Assembly: GCA_017627765.1 (NCBI GenBank)
Contig: JAGAGD010000046.1
Location: 1 to 64,000 of the forward strand
Direction: 5' to 3'
DNA length: 64,000 nucleotides
From: Prevotella sp.
GTDB taxonomy: Bacteria; Bacteroidota; Bacteroidia; Bacteroidales; Bacteroidaceae
The stretch's first letter is position 1. The number at the start of each line of letters is the position of its first letter. Made by a program: the position numbers and the translations under genes. Below the pieces are notes generated by a model that saw nothing but the letters and a program-made list of their open reading frames with translations, ran no database searches and was not told the DNA's origin. Below, in pieces: positions 9,639 to 18,000 of the stretch.

Positions 9639-10034
9639 TTACAGACCAGTAGAGCGATGCAGCTCCTCGAAATTCTGTTCCCAGATTGCTCGAAGTGCAT
9701 CCATGTCTTCAGCGTCTGCAAAGTCTGTTATTTGCAGGATATAGTCATTAGTCAAATCGCTATAAGCCATACGGAACTCCCAATAGGTTCCTTCCTCATC
9801 GTCTTCCCAGTGCAGACGCAGATGGCTGTTTTTCACACGCGAAAGAATCCTTGCTGTGCGCTTTTCATGAGTAGTCCACTCATCGCCCCAAGTGAAGGTC
9901 ATATAGTCTCCGTCTTCGCTAACATTGTCTGCAATCCATTTTTGCAGTCCCGATTCAGTGCTAATAAGAGACCAGATAATGTTCTCAGACCTCGATTTGA
10001 GTTCACGCTCTAAATAGAGTTTCTCTTTGTTCAT
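9639..10034 (-). CDS. START-like domain protein
   Basis: A 131-aa soluble protein related to the AHSA1/START-like fold family that Bacteroidota carry as a short stand-alone gene. Visible features are the N-terminal L-E-R-E-L-K-S-R-S strand, W-I-A-D-N-V-S-E-D-G-D-Y-M-T-F-T-W-G-D-E-W, and an acidic C-terminal helix. There is no signal peptide or membrane helix. The fold usually binds a hydrophobic ligand; the ligand here is unknown. It is the first gene of the operon leading into the LPS permease, with a predicted promoter at 10071-10078. Confidence 0.75.
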   Translation of the reverse strand: MNKEKLYLERELKSRSENIIWSLISTESGLQKWIADNVSEDGDYMTFTWGDEWTTHEKRTARILSRVKNSHLRLHWEDDEEGTYWEFRMAYSDLTNDYILQITDFADAEDMDALRAIWEQNFEELHRSTGL

Positions 10035-10070
10035 ACCTGAATTATTGCCTTTTTAATCACTAAGACGGCA

Positions 10071-10078
10071 CAAAAATA
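10071..10078 (-). promoter_or_regulatory. -7 element of the START-like/lptF/ribBA operon
   Basis: The minus strand reads TATTTTTG, matching the Bacteroidota TAnnTTTG box, about 37 bp upstream of the START-like gene. Confidence 0.55.
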
Positions 10079-10141
10079 CAATTTTTCTTCGAGAAAGCAA
10101 TAAAAAAGTCAAAATATTTTTGGTTATTAAAAAGTTATTAT

Positions 10142-10149
10142 TACCTTTG
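10142..10149 (+). promoter_or_regulatory. -7 element of tRNA-Met
   Basis: TACCTTTG lies 24 bp upstream of the tRNA, with a TTTTTGG stretch about 25 bp further upstream as the possible -33 element. Predicted start is near 10153. Confidence 0.65.
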
Positions 10150-10173
10150 CACCCGCAAACGAGAAAATTTGAT

Positions 10174-10247
10174 GGCGGGATAGCTCAGCTGGTTAGAGCG
10201 CATGATTCATAATCATGAGGTCGCCGGTTCAATCCCGGCTCCCGCTA
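10174..10247 (+). tRNA. tRNA-Met (anticodon CAT)
   Basis: A 74-nt cloverleaf. The acceptor stem is GGCGGGA / TCCCGCT (one G-U pair at the end) with discriminator A at 10247. The D-arm contains AGCTCAGCTGGTTAGAGC. The anticodon stem is CATGA / TCATG with loop TTCATAA, and CAT is at 10208-10210. The T-arm is GCCGG-TTCAATC-CCGGC. CCA is not encoded. There is no C1-A72 mismatch and no GGG/CCC anticodon-stem triplet, so it is not the initiator. Elongator Met is most likely; the lysidine-modified Ile (CAT) type is not fully excluded. Confidence 0.9.
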
Positions 10248-10259
10248 CAAAGCAATTGA

Positions 10260-10293
10260 AATCGGTTAAGGATTTTCCTTAACCGATTTTTTA
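10260..10293 (+). terminator. terminator of tRNA-Met
   Basis: A perfect 12-bp stem (10260-10271 with 10277-10288, AATCGGTTAAGG / CCTTAACCGATT) with a 5-nt loop is followed directly by a T-run. It begins 12 bp after the tRNA. Confidence 0.88.
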
Positions 10294-10480
10294 TTTGCCT
10301 CCTCTTAAACAATGGCTATACCCTGCATAATCTTTAGTACATAGCCCCAATATTATCAAAAAAACATTGCAAATAGTTTCAGATTGAAACATTATTTCTG
10401 ATTTCATACTTCAGTGGCAAAAAAAACTGCAAAAATCGGAGCCAAGTTGGGTAAAAAATTGATTAACTAACCTCGCAAAT
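10294..10480. other. noncoding spacer
   Basis: AT-rich sequence between the tRNA terminator and the dispersed repeat. No gene, RNA or clear promoter is seen. Confidence 0.4.
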
Positions 10481-10880
10481 AACTTAAAAATTCTGGACTT
10501 AGAAAAACAAAGTTGCAAAATATGCGAGTATTTGGCGCTTTTCGCTGTTTTTTAGTAAATCATTCAATATCAAGACATTATACGTTTCGCCTCAAAATAC
10601 ATAAGTGTTAAAAAAGTCAAAGGGCATCTTTCGCAGTGCGAAAGGGCACGTTTGGCAGTGCAATATGCCACATATCGCACTGCGATATGCCACGTTTCGC
10701 ATCGCCAAAGGACACCTTTCACTTTTTCGTTCCTTATGTTCATTTACATAGTTTAAGCCGATTGATTAACAATTAAACGCATTTTCACATTTCGCCTCGT
10801 GCCAAACGGAAAATCTTTCTCTAGAATGAAAATTCCGTTTGTCAAGATTTTTTACTTTTTTCGTCAAAAAATCGGGCTGA
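10481..10880 (-). repeat. dispersed intergenic repeat, copy 1 (inverted)
   Basis: About 400 bp that recur, reverse-complemented, at 32325-32690 and 45791-46205. Conserved landmarks on the minus strand, in order, are TTTTTTGAC, TTCTAGA..AAAGATTTT, TTTGGCACGA, GCGTTTA..TGTTAATCAATCGG, the 11-bp-register array (10616-10722), TTTTTTAACA, AAATACTCGCATATTTTGC and AATTTTTAAGTTA. Copies 1 and 3 match each other further to the right of the array than copy 2. No transposase, obvious target duplication or terminal inverted repeat is seen. It lies between two convergent units, tRNA-Met and trxA. Confidence 0.85.
10616..10722 (-). repeat. 11-bp-register palindromic word array, copy 1
   Basis: Ten 8-nt words separated by nine 3-nt spacers fill exactly 107 bp. 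Words alternate between a G-start purine type (GTCAAAGG, GCGAAAGG, GCAATATG, GCGATATG, GCCAAAGG) and a pyrimidine partner type (TCTTTCGC, CGTTTGGC, CATATCGC, CGTTTCGC, CCTTTCAC). The result is five 22-bp units, each a near-palindrome. Confidence 0.85.
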
Positions 10881-10989
10881 TTTTGGAAGTTACAAACTGT
10901 AAGTTGGATTATTATGTTTTCGGGATATGAGATTATAAGATGAAGTTAGTGTTTTTTACATGACAAAATCATGACAAAATCTAATAGAA

Positions 10990-11023
10990 ACAAAAAAAGC
11001 GAACAGCCGTATAGCCATTCGCT
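10990..11023 (-). terminator. terminator of trxA
   Basis: On the minus strand an AGCGAA...TTCGCT stem (10998-11003 with 11018-11023) is followed by seven T residues. It lies about 30 bp past the trxA stop codon. Confidence 0.75.
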
Positions 11024-11053
11024 TATTTCTATCAGAAAAGTCTTTATTGAGAC

Positions 11054-11371
11054 TTATTTGAGCAATGCGTCAAACTTCTCCTGGAACTTAGCCTTTGAAG
11101 CAGCACCAACCATCTTGTCAACTAACTGTCCGCCTTTGAAGAACAGCACGGTAGGGATGTTGCGAACACCAAATTCCATTGCGATATCGTCGTTTTCTTC
11201 AACGTCGCATTTACCGACAACAAGCTTGCCGTCATACTCTTCAGCCAGTTCGCTGATTACAGGTGCTATCATCTTGCAAGGTCCGCACCATGTAGCCCAG
11301 AGGTCTACTACTAAAGGTAATTCACCATTTTTCAGAGTCTCAAAATTCTCAGTTGTGATTGTAACTTCCAT
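11054..11371 (-). CDS. trxA: thioredoxin
   Basis: A 105-aa thioredoxin with the redox motif W-C-G-P-C (Cys29 and Cys32), D-L-W-A-T before it, and the cis-Pro region R-N-I-P-T-V-L-F-F. The start at 11371 gives the normal family length; the 24 upstream in-frame residues look non-coding. There is no signal peptide, so it is the cytoplasmic disulfide reductase. It is 75 bp downstream of dnaE and probably shares its transcript; a terminator follows. Confidence 0.93.
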   Translation of the reverse strand: MEVTITTENFETLKNGELPLVVDLWATWCGPCKMIAPVISELAEEYDGKLVVGKCDVEENDDIAMEFGVRNIPTVLFFKGGQLVDKMVGAASKAKFQEKFDALLK

Positions 11372-11446
11372 TGTTTCTGTGTTATTTATTTGATTAATAC
11401 TAAAATTATTTTCAGTTTCTCTATATTGCAAATATTGTGCCATTCA

Positions 11447-14400
11447 TCAATTTATATGATACTCGAGAACGGGCGACTGCGACAGGAAATCCATAAACTG
11501 ACGATTCAGCTTCACTTTCTTTGCCCTGCTCCTCAGCCTTAGCTGCTGGTTTGTCTCGCTGTCGTGAAGCGTAAAATACACTTGTGTTTCTCCTGGCTGG
11601 TCGTCAATGTAAGAAAGCAAGTCGTCAACGGTCTCTTCATCAATCATAGAGTCCATACCTATCGTTATGCTCTCAATGCTAATATTCTTCACATTCTGCA
11701 AAAACTGTACGTTCTTCACCTTGAGGTCATATATTTTAGAGTCGCGGAAACGCTGCTGGCTCTTAGCATTTACCAGAACCGAACAACCTTTCATAAGGAA
11801 TCCTTTCCACGTTCCCCAGTCGTCACCAAAGAGAGCAAGACTGCCAGAACCATCAAAGTCTTCAATGGTAGCGACACCATAAGGATTGCCTTTCTTTGTA
11901 AATCCTTCACGCACATCAGTAACAAGACCTCCAAATATTATTTCCTCACGCTGCGCAAGTTTTTCCTTATCATTTTCGAGTTCGCTACAATGAGTATTGC
12001 ATATATGATTTAAGATGATGCTATATTCATCAAGCGGATGTGCTGAGAGGTAGATTCCAACCAAGTCGCGTTCCTTGTTCAGACGCTCTATAACACTCCA
12101 TTCTTCAGCCTCTGGCATTTGCGGAGTCTGAACTTCTACCGCACCAAAGCCGCCGAACAAAGAGTTCTGCGCCTCTTGCTGCTCTGCCTGATAAAGCTGA
12201 CCGTAACGCAAAAGTTGCTCCAAAAAGACTTCTCCTTTGCTGTTATATCCGAAATATCGCTCGCGAGGAACACCGAAACTGTCGAAACCTCCACTAAGCG
12301 CAAGACTTTCAAAAGCCTTCTTGTTCACATTGCTGAGGTTAACTCGCTGGGCAAAATCATATATATCTTTATATGGTCCGTTCTTCTCTCGCTCATTGAT
12401 TATTGCATTTGCAGCACCGTCTCCCATGCCTTTAATGGCTGACAGTCCGAAACGAATCTCGCCTTTCTTGTTGACACCGAACTTCATGTAACTCTCGTTC
12501 ACATCTGGTCCGAGTGTCATGATACCCATAGAACGGCACTCGTCCATGAGTTTTGTTATTTCTTTTATATCGTTCTTGCGACGACTCATGATAGCTGCCA
12601 TGAACTCCGCAGGATAGTGTGCTTTCAGATAGGCAGTCTGATATGCAACCCAAGAATAGCAAGTAGCATGACTTTTGTTGAAGGCATAGGAAGCAAACTT
12701 CTCCCAATCGCTCCATATCTTCTCAAGCACCTTAGGGTCGTGGCCATTCTTCTTGCCGCCTTCTATGAACTTAGGCTTCATTGCGTCTACAATGTCTTTC
12801 TTCTTCTTACCCATCGCCTTACGCAAAGCGTCACTCTCTCCTCGCGTGAAATCTGCCAACTGTCGCGACAGCAACATCACTTGCTCCTGATAGACCGTAA
12901 TGCCATAGGTGTCTTTCAGGTATTTCTCCATGCAAGGAATGTCATAGGTAACGAGTGAAGGGTCGTGCTTACGCTTGATGAAGTCTGGAATATAATCCAT
13001 AGGTCCTGGACGATAGAGGGCGTTCATGGCGATAAGGTCTTCAAACACAGTAGGCTTTAGTGCACGCAAGTGTTTCTGCATTCCCGTAGACTCAAACTGG
13101 AAGGTGCCTATAGTCTGTCCTTTCTGATATAACTGATACGTAAGTTCGTCGTCGATTGGAATATTGTCAAGGTCTATTTCTATTCCTCTCGTTATGCGTA
13201 TGTTCTCTACAGCCTCCTTCAACTCGGAGAGAGTTTTCAGTCCCAAGAAGTCCATCTTGATGAGTCCTGTTGACTCAATGACGTGGCCGTCATACTGCGT
13301 ACAGAGCACTTTCTCGCCTTTATTATCAGGGTCGTCGGCTGTTGAAACTGGTACCCAGTCGCTTATGGCATCACGACAGATAATTGTTCCGCAGGCATGT
13401 ATACCCGTTCCACGCACAGTTCCCTCAAGCATCTTGGCATACTTTATCGTATTAGCCATTCTAATGTCCGTAGAAGCCTCGGCTTCTCTTAATGCAGGAA
13501 CACACTTGATGGCATTGGGGAGATTCATTTTAAGATCCTTACCAGTTTCAGGGTCTTTAGGAAGTTTCTCTGGTATGGCCTTGCAAAGACGGTTGCTCTC
13601 TTCAAGAGGAAGTTTCTCTACACGGGCAACATCCTTGATAGAGTTTTTCGTAGCCATACTACTATAAGTGATAATATGTGCCACTTTGTCATGCCCGTAT
13701 TTGTCCTCAACCCATTTAAGCACCCTTCCACGACCGTCATCGTCAAAGTCGGTATCAATATCAGGAAGTGAAATACGGTCAGGATTAAGGAAACGCTCAA
13801 ACAGGAGGTCGTATTTTATAGGGTCAATCTTGGTAATGCCAAGACAATAGGCTACAACAGAGCCAGCGGCTGAGCCACGACCAGGGCCAACCATCACGCC
13901 TAATTCGTCGCGTGCAGAATTGATAAAGTCTTGCACTATCAGGAAGTAGCCTGGAAATCCCATTGTCTTCATGACATGAAGCTCAAAGTTTATTCGCTCC
14001 TGCACATCGTCTGGGACAGGGTCGCCATAGCATTTCTTGGCTCCGTCGTATGTAAGTTTCTTTAAGTATTCAGCCTCAAACTTAATTCTATACAACTTGT
14101 CGAAACCGCCAAGATGTTCTATTTTCTTCATGCCTTCTTCGCGCGGAAGAGTGTTCTGACCGTTTTCGTCGCTCGAAAACTCTTTTAGCAGGTCTTCCTC
14201 TGAATATTTCTTGCGGATATCTTCCTCTGTTCCGAAGTCTTCAGGAATAGGGAAGAATGGCATAATAGGGTCGTGATCGATGCTGTAGAACTCAACCTTG
14301 TCGAGAACCTTCACTGTGTTTTCCAGCGCCTCTGGCACGTCGGCAAACACTTCGTTCATCTCTTCGCGTGTCTTAAACCACTCTTGTTTTGAGTAGAGCA

Positions 14401-15172
14401 TACGTTTTGGGTCGTCAAGGTCGCTTTGGGTAGCAAGGCAAAGCAAATGGTCGTGGGCCTCAGCATTCTCCTCATCAACAAAGTGTGCATCATTGGTGCA
14501 GACAAGAGGAATACCATATTCATGTGCCAACTCAATCAACACCTTGTTAGCCTTCTGCTGCAAAGGAAATGTTTCTCTATTTGCTCTGATATTAGGATCG
14601 GTTACTTCATGTCGCTGGAGTTCAAGATAGTAATCCTCTCCAAACACCCGATGATACCACTCTATAGCCTCTCGCGCTCCTGCAATATCACCTTGAAGAA
14701 TCTTTCTTGGCACCTCACCTGCAATGCAAGCAGAGCAAACTATCAAGTCCTCATGATAACGCTCAAGATCGGCACGGTCGGTTCGCGGACGCATATAGTA
14801 ACCGTCAACCCATGAACGTGAGACAAGCTTAATCAGATTCTTATATCCGTTATAGTTTTTAGCAAGAACAATAAGGTGGTAACCACTCATGTCACCATTC
14901 TCCTTCACCTTGTCTTCTTTACGATGGCGGGCTACATACATCTCACATCCGAGTATGGGCTTGAATGGTTCAAGACCTTCTTTTTTCCTACCCTTGTTGA
15001 CTGAGTTGCAGTAATCAAATAACTCCTTGATTCCAAACATATCGCCATGGTCGGTAACTGCCATGCCTTTCATTCCGTTGCCAATGGCTTTATCAACAAG
15101 TTTCTTTATGCTCGACTGGCCGTCAAGTATGGAATAATATGTATGAACATGTAAATGTACAAAGTCTTTCAT
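11447..15172 (-). CDS. dnaE: DNA polymerase III subunit alpha
   Basis: A 1241-aa replicative polymerase. An N-terminal PHP domain begins F-V-H-L-H-V-H-T-Y-Y-S. The palm carries G-P-G-R-G-S-A-A-G-S and the catalytic aspartates in P-D-I-D-T-D-F. The fingers/HhH region contains Y-R-P-G-P-M and A-Y-Q-T-A-Y-L-K-A-H-Y-P, and a C-terminal OB fold carries I-I-F-G-G-L-V-T-D-V. The ATG at 15172 is preferred to the in-frame codon five residues upstream because it directly precedes the family's usual start. It is the first gene of the dnaE-trxA unit, with a predicted promoter at 15244-15251. Confidence 0.96.
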   Translation of the reverse strand: MKDFVHLHVHTYYSILDGQSSIKKLVDKAIGNGMKGMAVTDHGDMFGIKELFDYCNSVNKGRKKEGLEPFKPILGCEMYVARHRKEDKVKENGDMSGYHLIVLAKNYNGYKNLIKLVSRSWVDGYYMRPRTDRADLERYHEDLIVCSACIAGEVPRKILQGDIAGAREAIEWYHRVFGEDYYLELQRHEVTDPNIRANRETFPLQQKANKVLIELAHEYGIPLVCTNDAHFVDEENAEAHDHLLCLATQSDLDDPKRMLYSKQEWFKTREEMNEVFADVPEALENTVKVLDKVEFYSIDHDPIMPFFPIPEDFGTEEDIRKKYSEEDLLKEFSSDENGQNTLPREEGMKKIEHLGGFDKLYRIKFEAEYLKKLTYDGAKKCYGDPVPDDVQERINFELHVMKTMGFPGYFLIVQDFINSARDELGVMVGPGRGSAAGSVVAYCLGITKIDPIKYDLLFERFLNPDRISLPDIDTDFDDDGRGRVLKWVEDKYGHDKVAHIITYSSMATKNSIKDVARVEKLPLEESNRLCKAIPEKLPKDPETGKDLKMNLPNAIKCVPALREAEASTDIRMANTIKYAKMLEGTVRGTGIHACGTIICRDAISDWVPVSTADDPDNKGEKVLCTQYDGHVIESTGLIKMDFLGLKTLSELKEAVENIRITRGIEIDLDNIPIDDELTYQLYQKGQTIGTFQFESTGMQKHLRALKPTVFEDLIAMNALYRPGPMDYIPDFIKRKHDPSLVTYDIPCMEKYLKDTYGITVYQEQVMLLSRQLADFTRGESDALRKAMGKKKKDIVDAMKPKFIEGGKKNGHDPKVLEKIWSDWEKFASYAFNKSHATCYSWVAYQTAYLKAHYPAEFMAAIMSRRKNDIKEITKLMDECRSMGIMTLGPDVNESYMKFGVNKKGEIRFGLSAIKGMGDGAANAIINEREKNGPYKDIYDFAQRVNLSNVNKKAFESLALSGGFDSFGVPRERYFGYNSKGEVFLEQLLRYGQLYQAEQQEAQNSLFGGFGAVEVQTPQMPEAEEWSVIERLNKERDLVGIYLSAHPLDEYSIILNHICNTHCSELENDKEKLAQREEIIFGGLVTDVREGFTKKGNPYGVATIEDFDGSGSLALFGDDWGTWKGFLMKGCSVLVNAKSQQRFRDSKIYDLKVKNVQFLQNVKNISIESITIGMDSMIDEETVDDLLSYIDDQPGETQVYFTLHDSETNQQLRLRSRAKKVKLNRQFMDFLSQSPVLEYHIN

Positions 15173-15243
15173 CTGATTTTTTGTCAAGTCTTTATAGTTT
15201 CAAACAAAAACGAGCAATGCGTGTATCAAGAAAAATAATGGTT

Positions 15244-15251
15244 CAAAGTTA
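15244..15251 (-). promoter_or_regulatory. -7 element of dnaE-trxA
   Basis: The minus strand reads TAACTTTG about 72 bp upstream of dnaE, divergent from the psd promoter. Confidence 0.5.
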
Positions 15252-15314
15252 CGGCTAAATATTGAAATAGCCAAAAGAATAATTCAGAAAATTTGCAGAA
15301 TGTAAAAAAAAGTG

Positions 15315-15322
15315 TACCTTTG
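15315..15322 (+). promoter_or_regulatory. -7 element of psd-pssA
   Basis: TACCTTTG is 29 bp upstream of the ATG at 15352. A start near 15327 would exclude the alternative TTG at 15325, which supports the 15352 start. Confidence 0.6.
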
Positions 15323-15351
15323 CATTGTCAATTTTCAAAGAAACAACCAGC

Positions 15352-16044
15352 ATGGGTGATAGAATTAAAAAAATAAAGAAAATCAGAATACACAGAGAAG
15401 GCACAGATACTTTAATTTTCAGCTTTTTTATTCTTGTCGCAATGTCCGTAATTCTTTGGCGCGCATTCGACACAAAGATTCCTTTCTGGTCTTTCATTAT
15501 AGTTTTCGGAACAATTTATGCCATTGTCATAAATTTCTTCAGATGTCCTATTCGCAAATTTCCTTCAGAAGATACTGACAAGATTGTAGTTGCACCAGCC
15601 GACGGAAAAATTGTAGTTGTAGAAGAAGTTGACGAGAATGAATACTTCCACGAGCGCCGTCTGATGATAAGTATATTTATGAGTCTCTTTAATGTGCATG
15701 CCAACTGGTTTCCTGTTGACGGACGTGTAAAGATGGTAAAACATACAAATGGCAACTACCACAAGGCTTGGCTGCCAAAGGCAAGCGAGGAAAATGAACA
15801 TGCAGACATACTAATTGAAACACCAGACGGTGTTGATATTCTATGCCGACAAATAGCTGGTGCTGTTGCACGACGCATTGTCACTTATGCAAAGGAAGGT
15901 GAAGACTGCTATATTGACGAGCATTTAGGTTTCATAAAGTTCGGTTCCCGTGTAGATGTTTATCTGCCTCTTGGCACTGAAGTATGCGTGAAGATGGGAC
16001 AATCTACAACTGGCGACCAGACGATTATCGCAAAACTGAAATAA
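15352..16044 (+). CDS. psd: phosphatidylserine decarboxylase proenzyme
   Basis: A 230-aa short-form Psd. Two N-terminal membrane helices (about 20-36 and 45-62) precede the catalytic domain, with V-A-P-A-D-G-K (82-86), F-N-V-H-A-N (His near 116) and the self-cleavage site F-G-S-R-V-D (Gly198-Ser199), where a pyruvoyl group forms. It converts phosphatidylserine to phosphatidylethanolamine at the inner membrane. It sits 79 bp before pssA, which makes its substrate, so the two consecutive steps share an operon. Confidence 0.93.
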   Translation: MGDRIKKIKKIRIHREGTDTLIFSFFILVAMSVILWRAFDTKIPFWSFIIVFGTIYAIVINFFRCPIRKFPSEDTDKIVVAPADGKIVVVEEVDENEYFHERRLMISIFMSLFNVHANWFPVDGRVKMVKHTNGNYHKAWLPKASEENEHADILIETPDGVDILCRQIAGAVARRIVTYAKEGEDCYIDEHLGFIKFGSRVDVYLPLGTEVCVKMGQSTTGDQTIIAKLK

Positions 16045-16123
16045 AAGAAACGGAGCTGACTGTCAATAATCGGGCTGAAATACTATTAAACAGAAACGAT
16101 TGAACAGAAACAAAAGGGAAAAC

Positions 16124-16825
16124 ATGAACTCTATAAAAAGGCATATACCAAATTCACTTACTTGCTGCAACCTTATTTCTGGCTGCATTGCAATCGTTAT
16201 GGCTTTTTATGGCTACAAGATGGCTCTCGTGTTTATCATCATCGGTGCTGTTTTCGACTTCTTCGACGGAATGGTGGCACGACTTCTCCATGTTTCTTCG
16301 CCAATAGGAAAAGAACTTGACTCACTGGCAGACGTTGTGACTTTTGGCGTTGCTCCTTCGATGATGGTATTTACTCTCCTAAATCAGATTAGCGGATTCG
16401 GCACGCTTCATACTTTCATTCCTTATGCAGCATTCTTAATTGCAGCCTTCTCTGGTCTGCGGCTAGCAAAGTTTAATCTTGATGAACGTCAGACCACATC
16501 ATTTATAGGACTTCCAACTCCTGCTAATGCATTATTCTGGGGCTCGTTAATAATCGGAATAGGTGAACGCATACCAACATCACACTACAGTGTTGCAGCT
16601 ATATTGGTACTCATATTGTTGAGCAGCTGGATGCTCATAGCAGAGATTCCATTGTTTGCCCTGAAGTTCAAGCAATGGTCTTGGCATGGAAATGAAATAA
16701 AGTATATCTTCATATTGAGTTGCCTGCCTATTCTTATGATATTCAGAATAAGTGGCATCGCAATAATAATAGTATGGTATGTTATTCTTTCATTGTTTAC
16801 AGCAAAGGAAGCAGACTTAGCGTAA
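16124..16825 (+). CDS. pssA: CDP-diacylglycerol-serine O-phosphatidyltransferase
   Basis: A 233-aa integral-membrane enzyme of the CDP-alcohol phosphatidyltransferase family. The signature D-G-x2-A-R-x8-G-x3-D-x3-D is intact (D-F-F-D-G-M-V-A-R ... G-K-E-L-D-S-L-A-D). About six to seven membrane helices are visible. It joins CDP-diacylglycerol and serine to make phosphatidylserine, which the upstream psd product decarboxylates. The ATG at 16124 is chosen because M-N-S-I-K-R-H-I-P-N begins the family's conserved start and the eight residues before it are unstructured. Confidence 0.93.
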   Translation: MNSIKRHIPNSLTCCNLISGCIAIVMAFYGYKMALVFIIIGAVFDFFDGMVARLLHVSSPIGKELDSLADVVTFGVAPSMMVFTLLNQISGFGTLHTFIPYAAFLIAAFSGLRLAKFNLDERQTTSFIGLPTPANALFWGSLIIGIGERIPTSHYSVAAILVLILLSSWMLIAEIPLFALKFKQWSWHGNEIKYIFILSCLPILMIFRISGIAIIIVWYVILSLFTAKEADLA

Positions 16826-16864
16826 GTTGTCAACTTAACATCTAAACGAAGTTATCCCCCTAAT

Positions 16865-17137
16865 ATGATTATAATCAGATTTATCATTTTTGCCATATTC
16901 ATATTATTCATTCTATTTGTCATAGGAGTAATATTGTTTTTCAGTTCTGTCAAGAACTTATTTCGTTCTTTCAACAGAATGGGCAACCAAAGACAGCAAA
17001 CCTCTGACGGATATAGTCAGCAAAGCAGCAGAAAGGGACAGACTATAACCGATTATAGGACAAACGAGCAACGAGACAAACACATTTTTGCCCCTGACGA
17101 AGGCGAATATGTTGACTTTGAAGAAACCAAAGACTAA
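16865..17137 (+). CDS. DUF4834 family small membrane protein
   Basis: A 90-aa protein. The first 30 residues are one strongly hydrophobic helix and the rest is polar and basic (Gln/Ser/Arg-rich), ending in a conserved-looking G-E-Y-V-D-F-E-E. This matches the Bacteroidota family DUF4834, of unknown function. It follows pssA by 39 bp, and a bidirectional terminator lies 28 bp later, so it is the last gene of the lipid operon. A membrane-lipid role is suggested by position only. Confidence 0.7.
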   Translation: MIIIRFIIFAIFILFILFVIGVILFFSSVKNLFRSFNRMGNQRQQTSDGYSQQSSRKGQTITDYRTNEQRDKHIFAPDEGEYVDFEETKD

Positions 17138-17164
17138 ATTATTATTGCAATGATATAGAAACAA

Positions 17165-17196
17165 AAAAGAATGTGCCATTACTGACACATTCTTTT
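17165..17196. terminator. bidirectional terminator
   Basis: A perfect 11-bp stem (17165-17175 with 17186-17196, AAAAGAATGTG / CACATTCTTTT) has T-runs on both sides. It separates the convergent psd operon and pyrH. Confidence 0.88.
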
Positions 17197-17234
17197 GTTT
17201 TTATCAATTTATTTCTATTTTTCGTCTCTCAAGA

Positions 17235-17945
17235 CTACTTATGCACAAGCGTTCCTATATCTTCACCATTCATAACTCGGCGAAGATTGCCAACTATATC
17301 CATATTGAAAACATAGATAGGCAGGTCGTTTTCTTTGCACATTGTAGTTGCAGTCAAGTCCATAACCTTCAAACCACGATTGTATATCTCATCGAAGGTA
17401 ATGTCATTAAACTTAACAGCATTTGGGTCTTTTTCTGGGTCGGCAGTGTAGATTCCATCAACTCTCGTACCCTTCAGCATGACGTCAGCCTCAATCTCAA
17501 TGCCACGCAGCGAAGAACCCGTATCTGTAGTAAAATAAGGGCATCCTGTTCCTGCTGAGAAAATGCAGACCTGTCCGTTTTCCATTGCTTCTATGGCACG
17601 CCATTTTGTATAAAATTCACCAATAGGCTCCATGCGTATTGCTGTCAACACTTTGTTTCTAACACCGATAGCACCTAATGCTGAGCTGAGCGCCAAAGAG
17701 TTAATGACTGTTGCACACATACCCATCTGATCGCCCTTAACACGGTCGAAACCTTTCTGAGAACCGCTTAGTCCGCGAAAGATATTTCCACCACCAATGA
17801 CAATGCCAATCTGAACACCCATGTCATGAACTTCCTTAATCTGCTGTGCGTATTCGCTAAGTCGGTCAGGGTCTATTCCATAGCCCTGCTTGCCCATCAG
17901 GCTCTCACCACTCAGTTTCAATAATATTCGCTTAAATCGTGCCAT
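17235..17945 (-). CDS. pyrH: UMP kinase
   Basis: A 236-aa amino-acid-kinase-fold enzyme. Visible motifs are K-L-S-G-E-S-L-M-G near the start, G-G-G-N-I-F-R-G (UMP/ATP site), T-G-x-P-Y-F-T-T-D and D-G-I-Y-T-A-D-P. It phosphorylates UMP to UDP. In many bacteria pyrH is directly followed by frr; here frr is 19 kb away at 36665-37225 and pyrH stands alone. Confidence 0.95.
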   Translation of the reverse strand: MARFKRILLKLSGESLMGKQGYGIDPDRLSEYAQQIKEVHDMGVQIGIVIGGGNIFRGLSGSQKGFDRVKGDQMGMCATVINSLALSSALGAIGVRNKVLTAIRMEPIGEFYTKWRAIEAMENGQVCIFSAGTGCPYFTTDTGSSLRGIEIEADVMLKGTRVDGIYTADPEKDPNAVKFNDITFDEIYNRGLKVMDLTATTMCKENDLPIYVFNMDIVGNLRRVMNGEDIGTLVHK

Positions 17946-18000
17946 TTTTTATAGTTATTTTTATTTATTGTTGTTTGATTATTATTTTCTGCTATTATAA

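Noticed and set aside
10616..10722. Possible CRISPR array at the word arrays
   Set aside because: There are no unique spacers of normal length, the units are 22 bp and degenerate, and no cas genes are present in the window.
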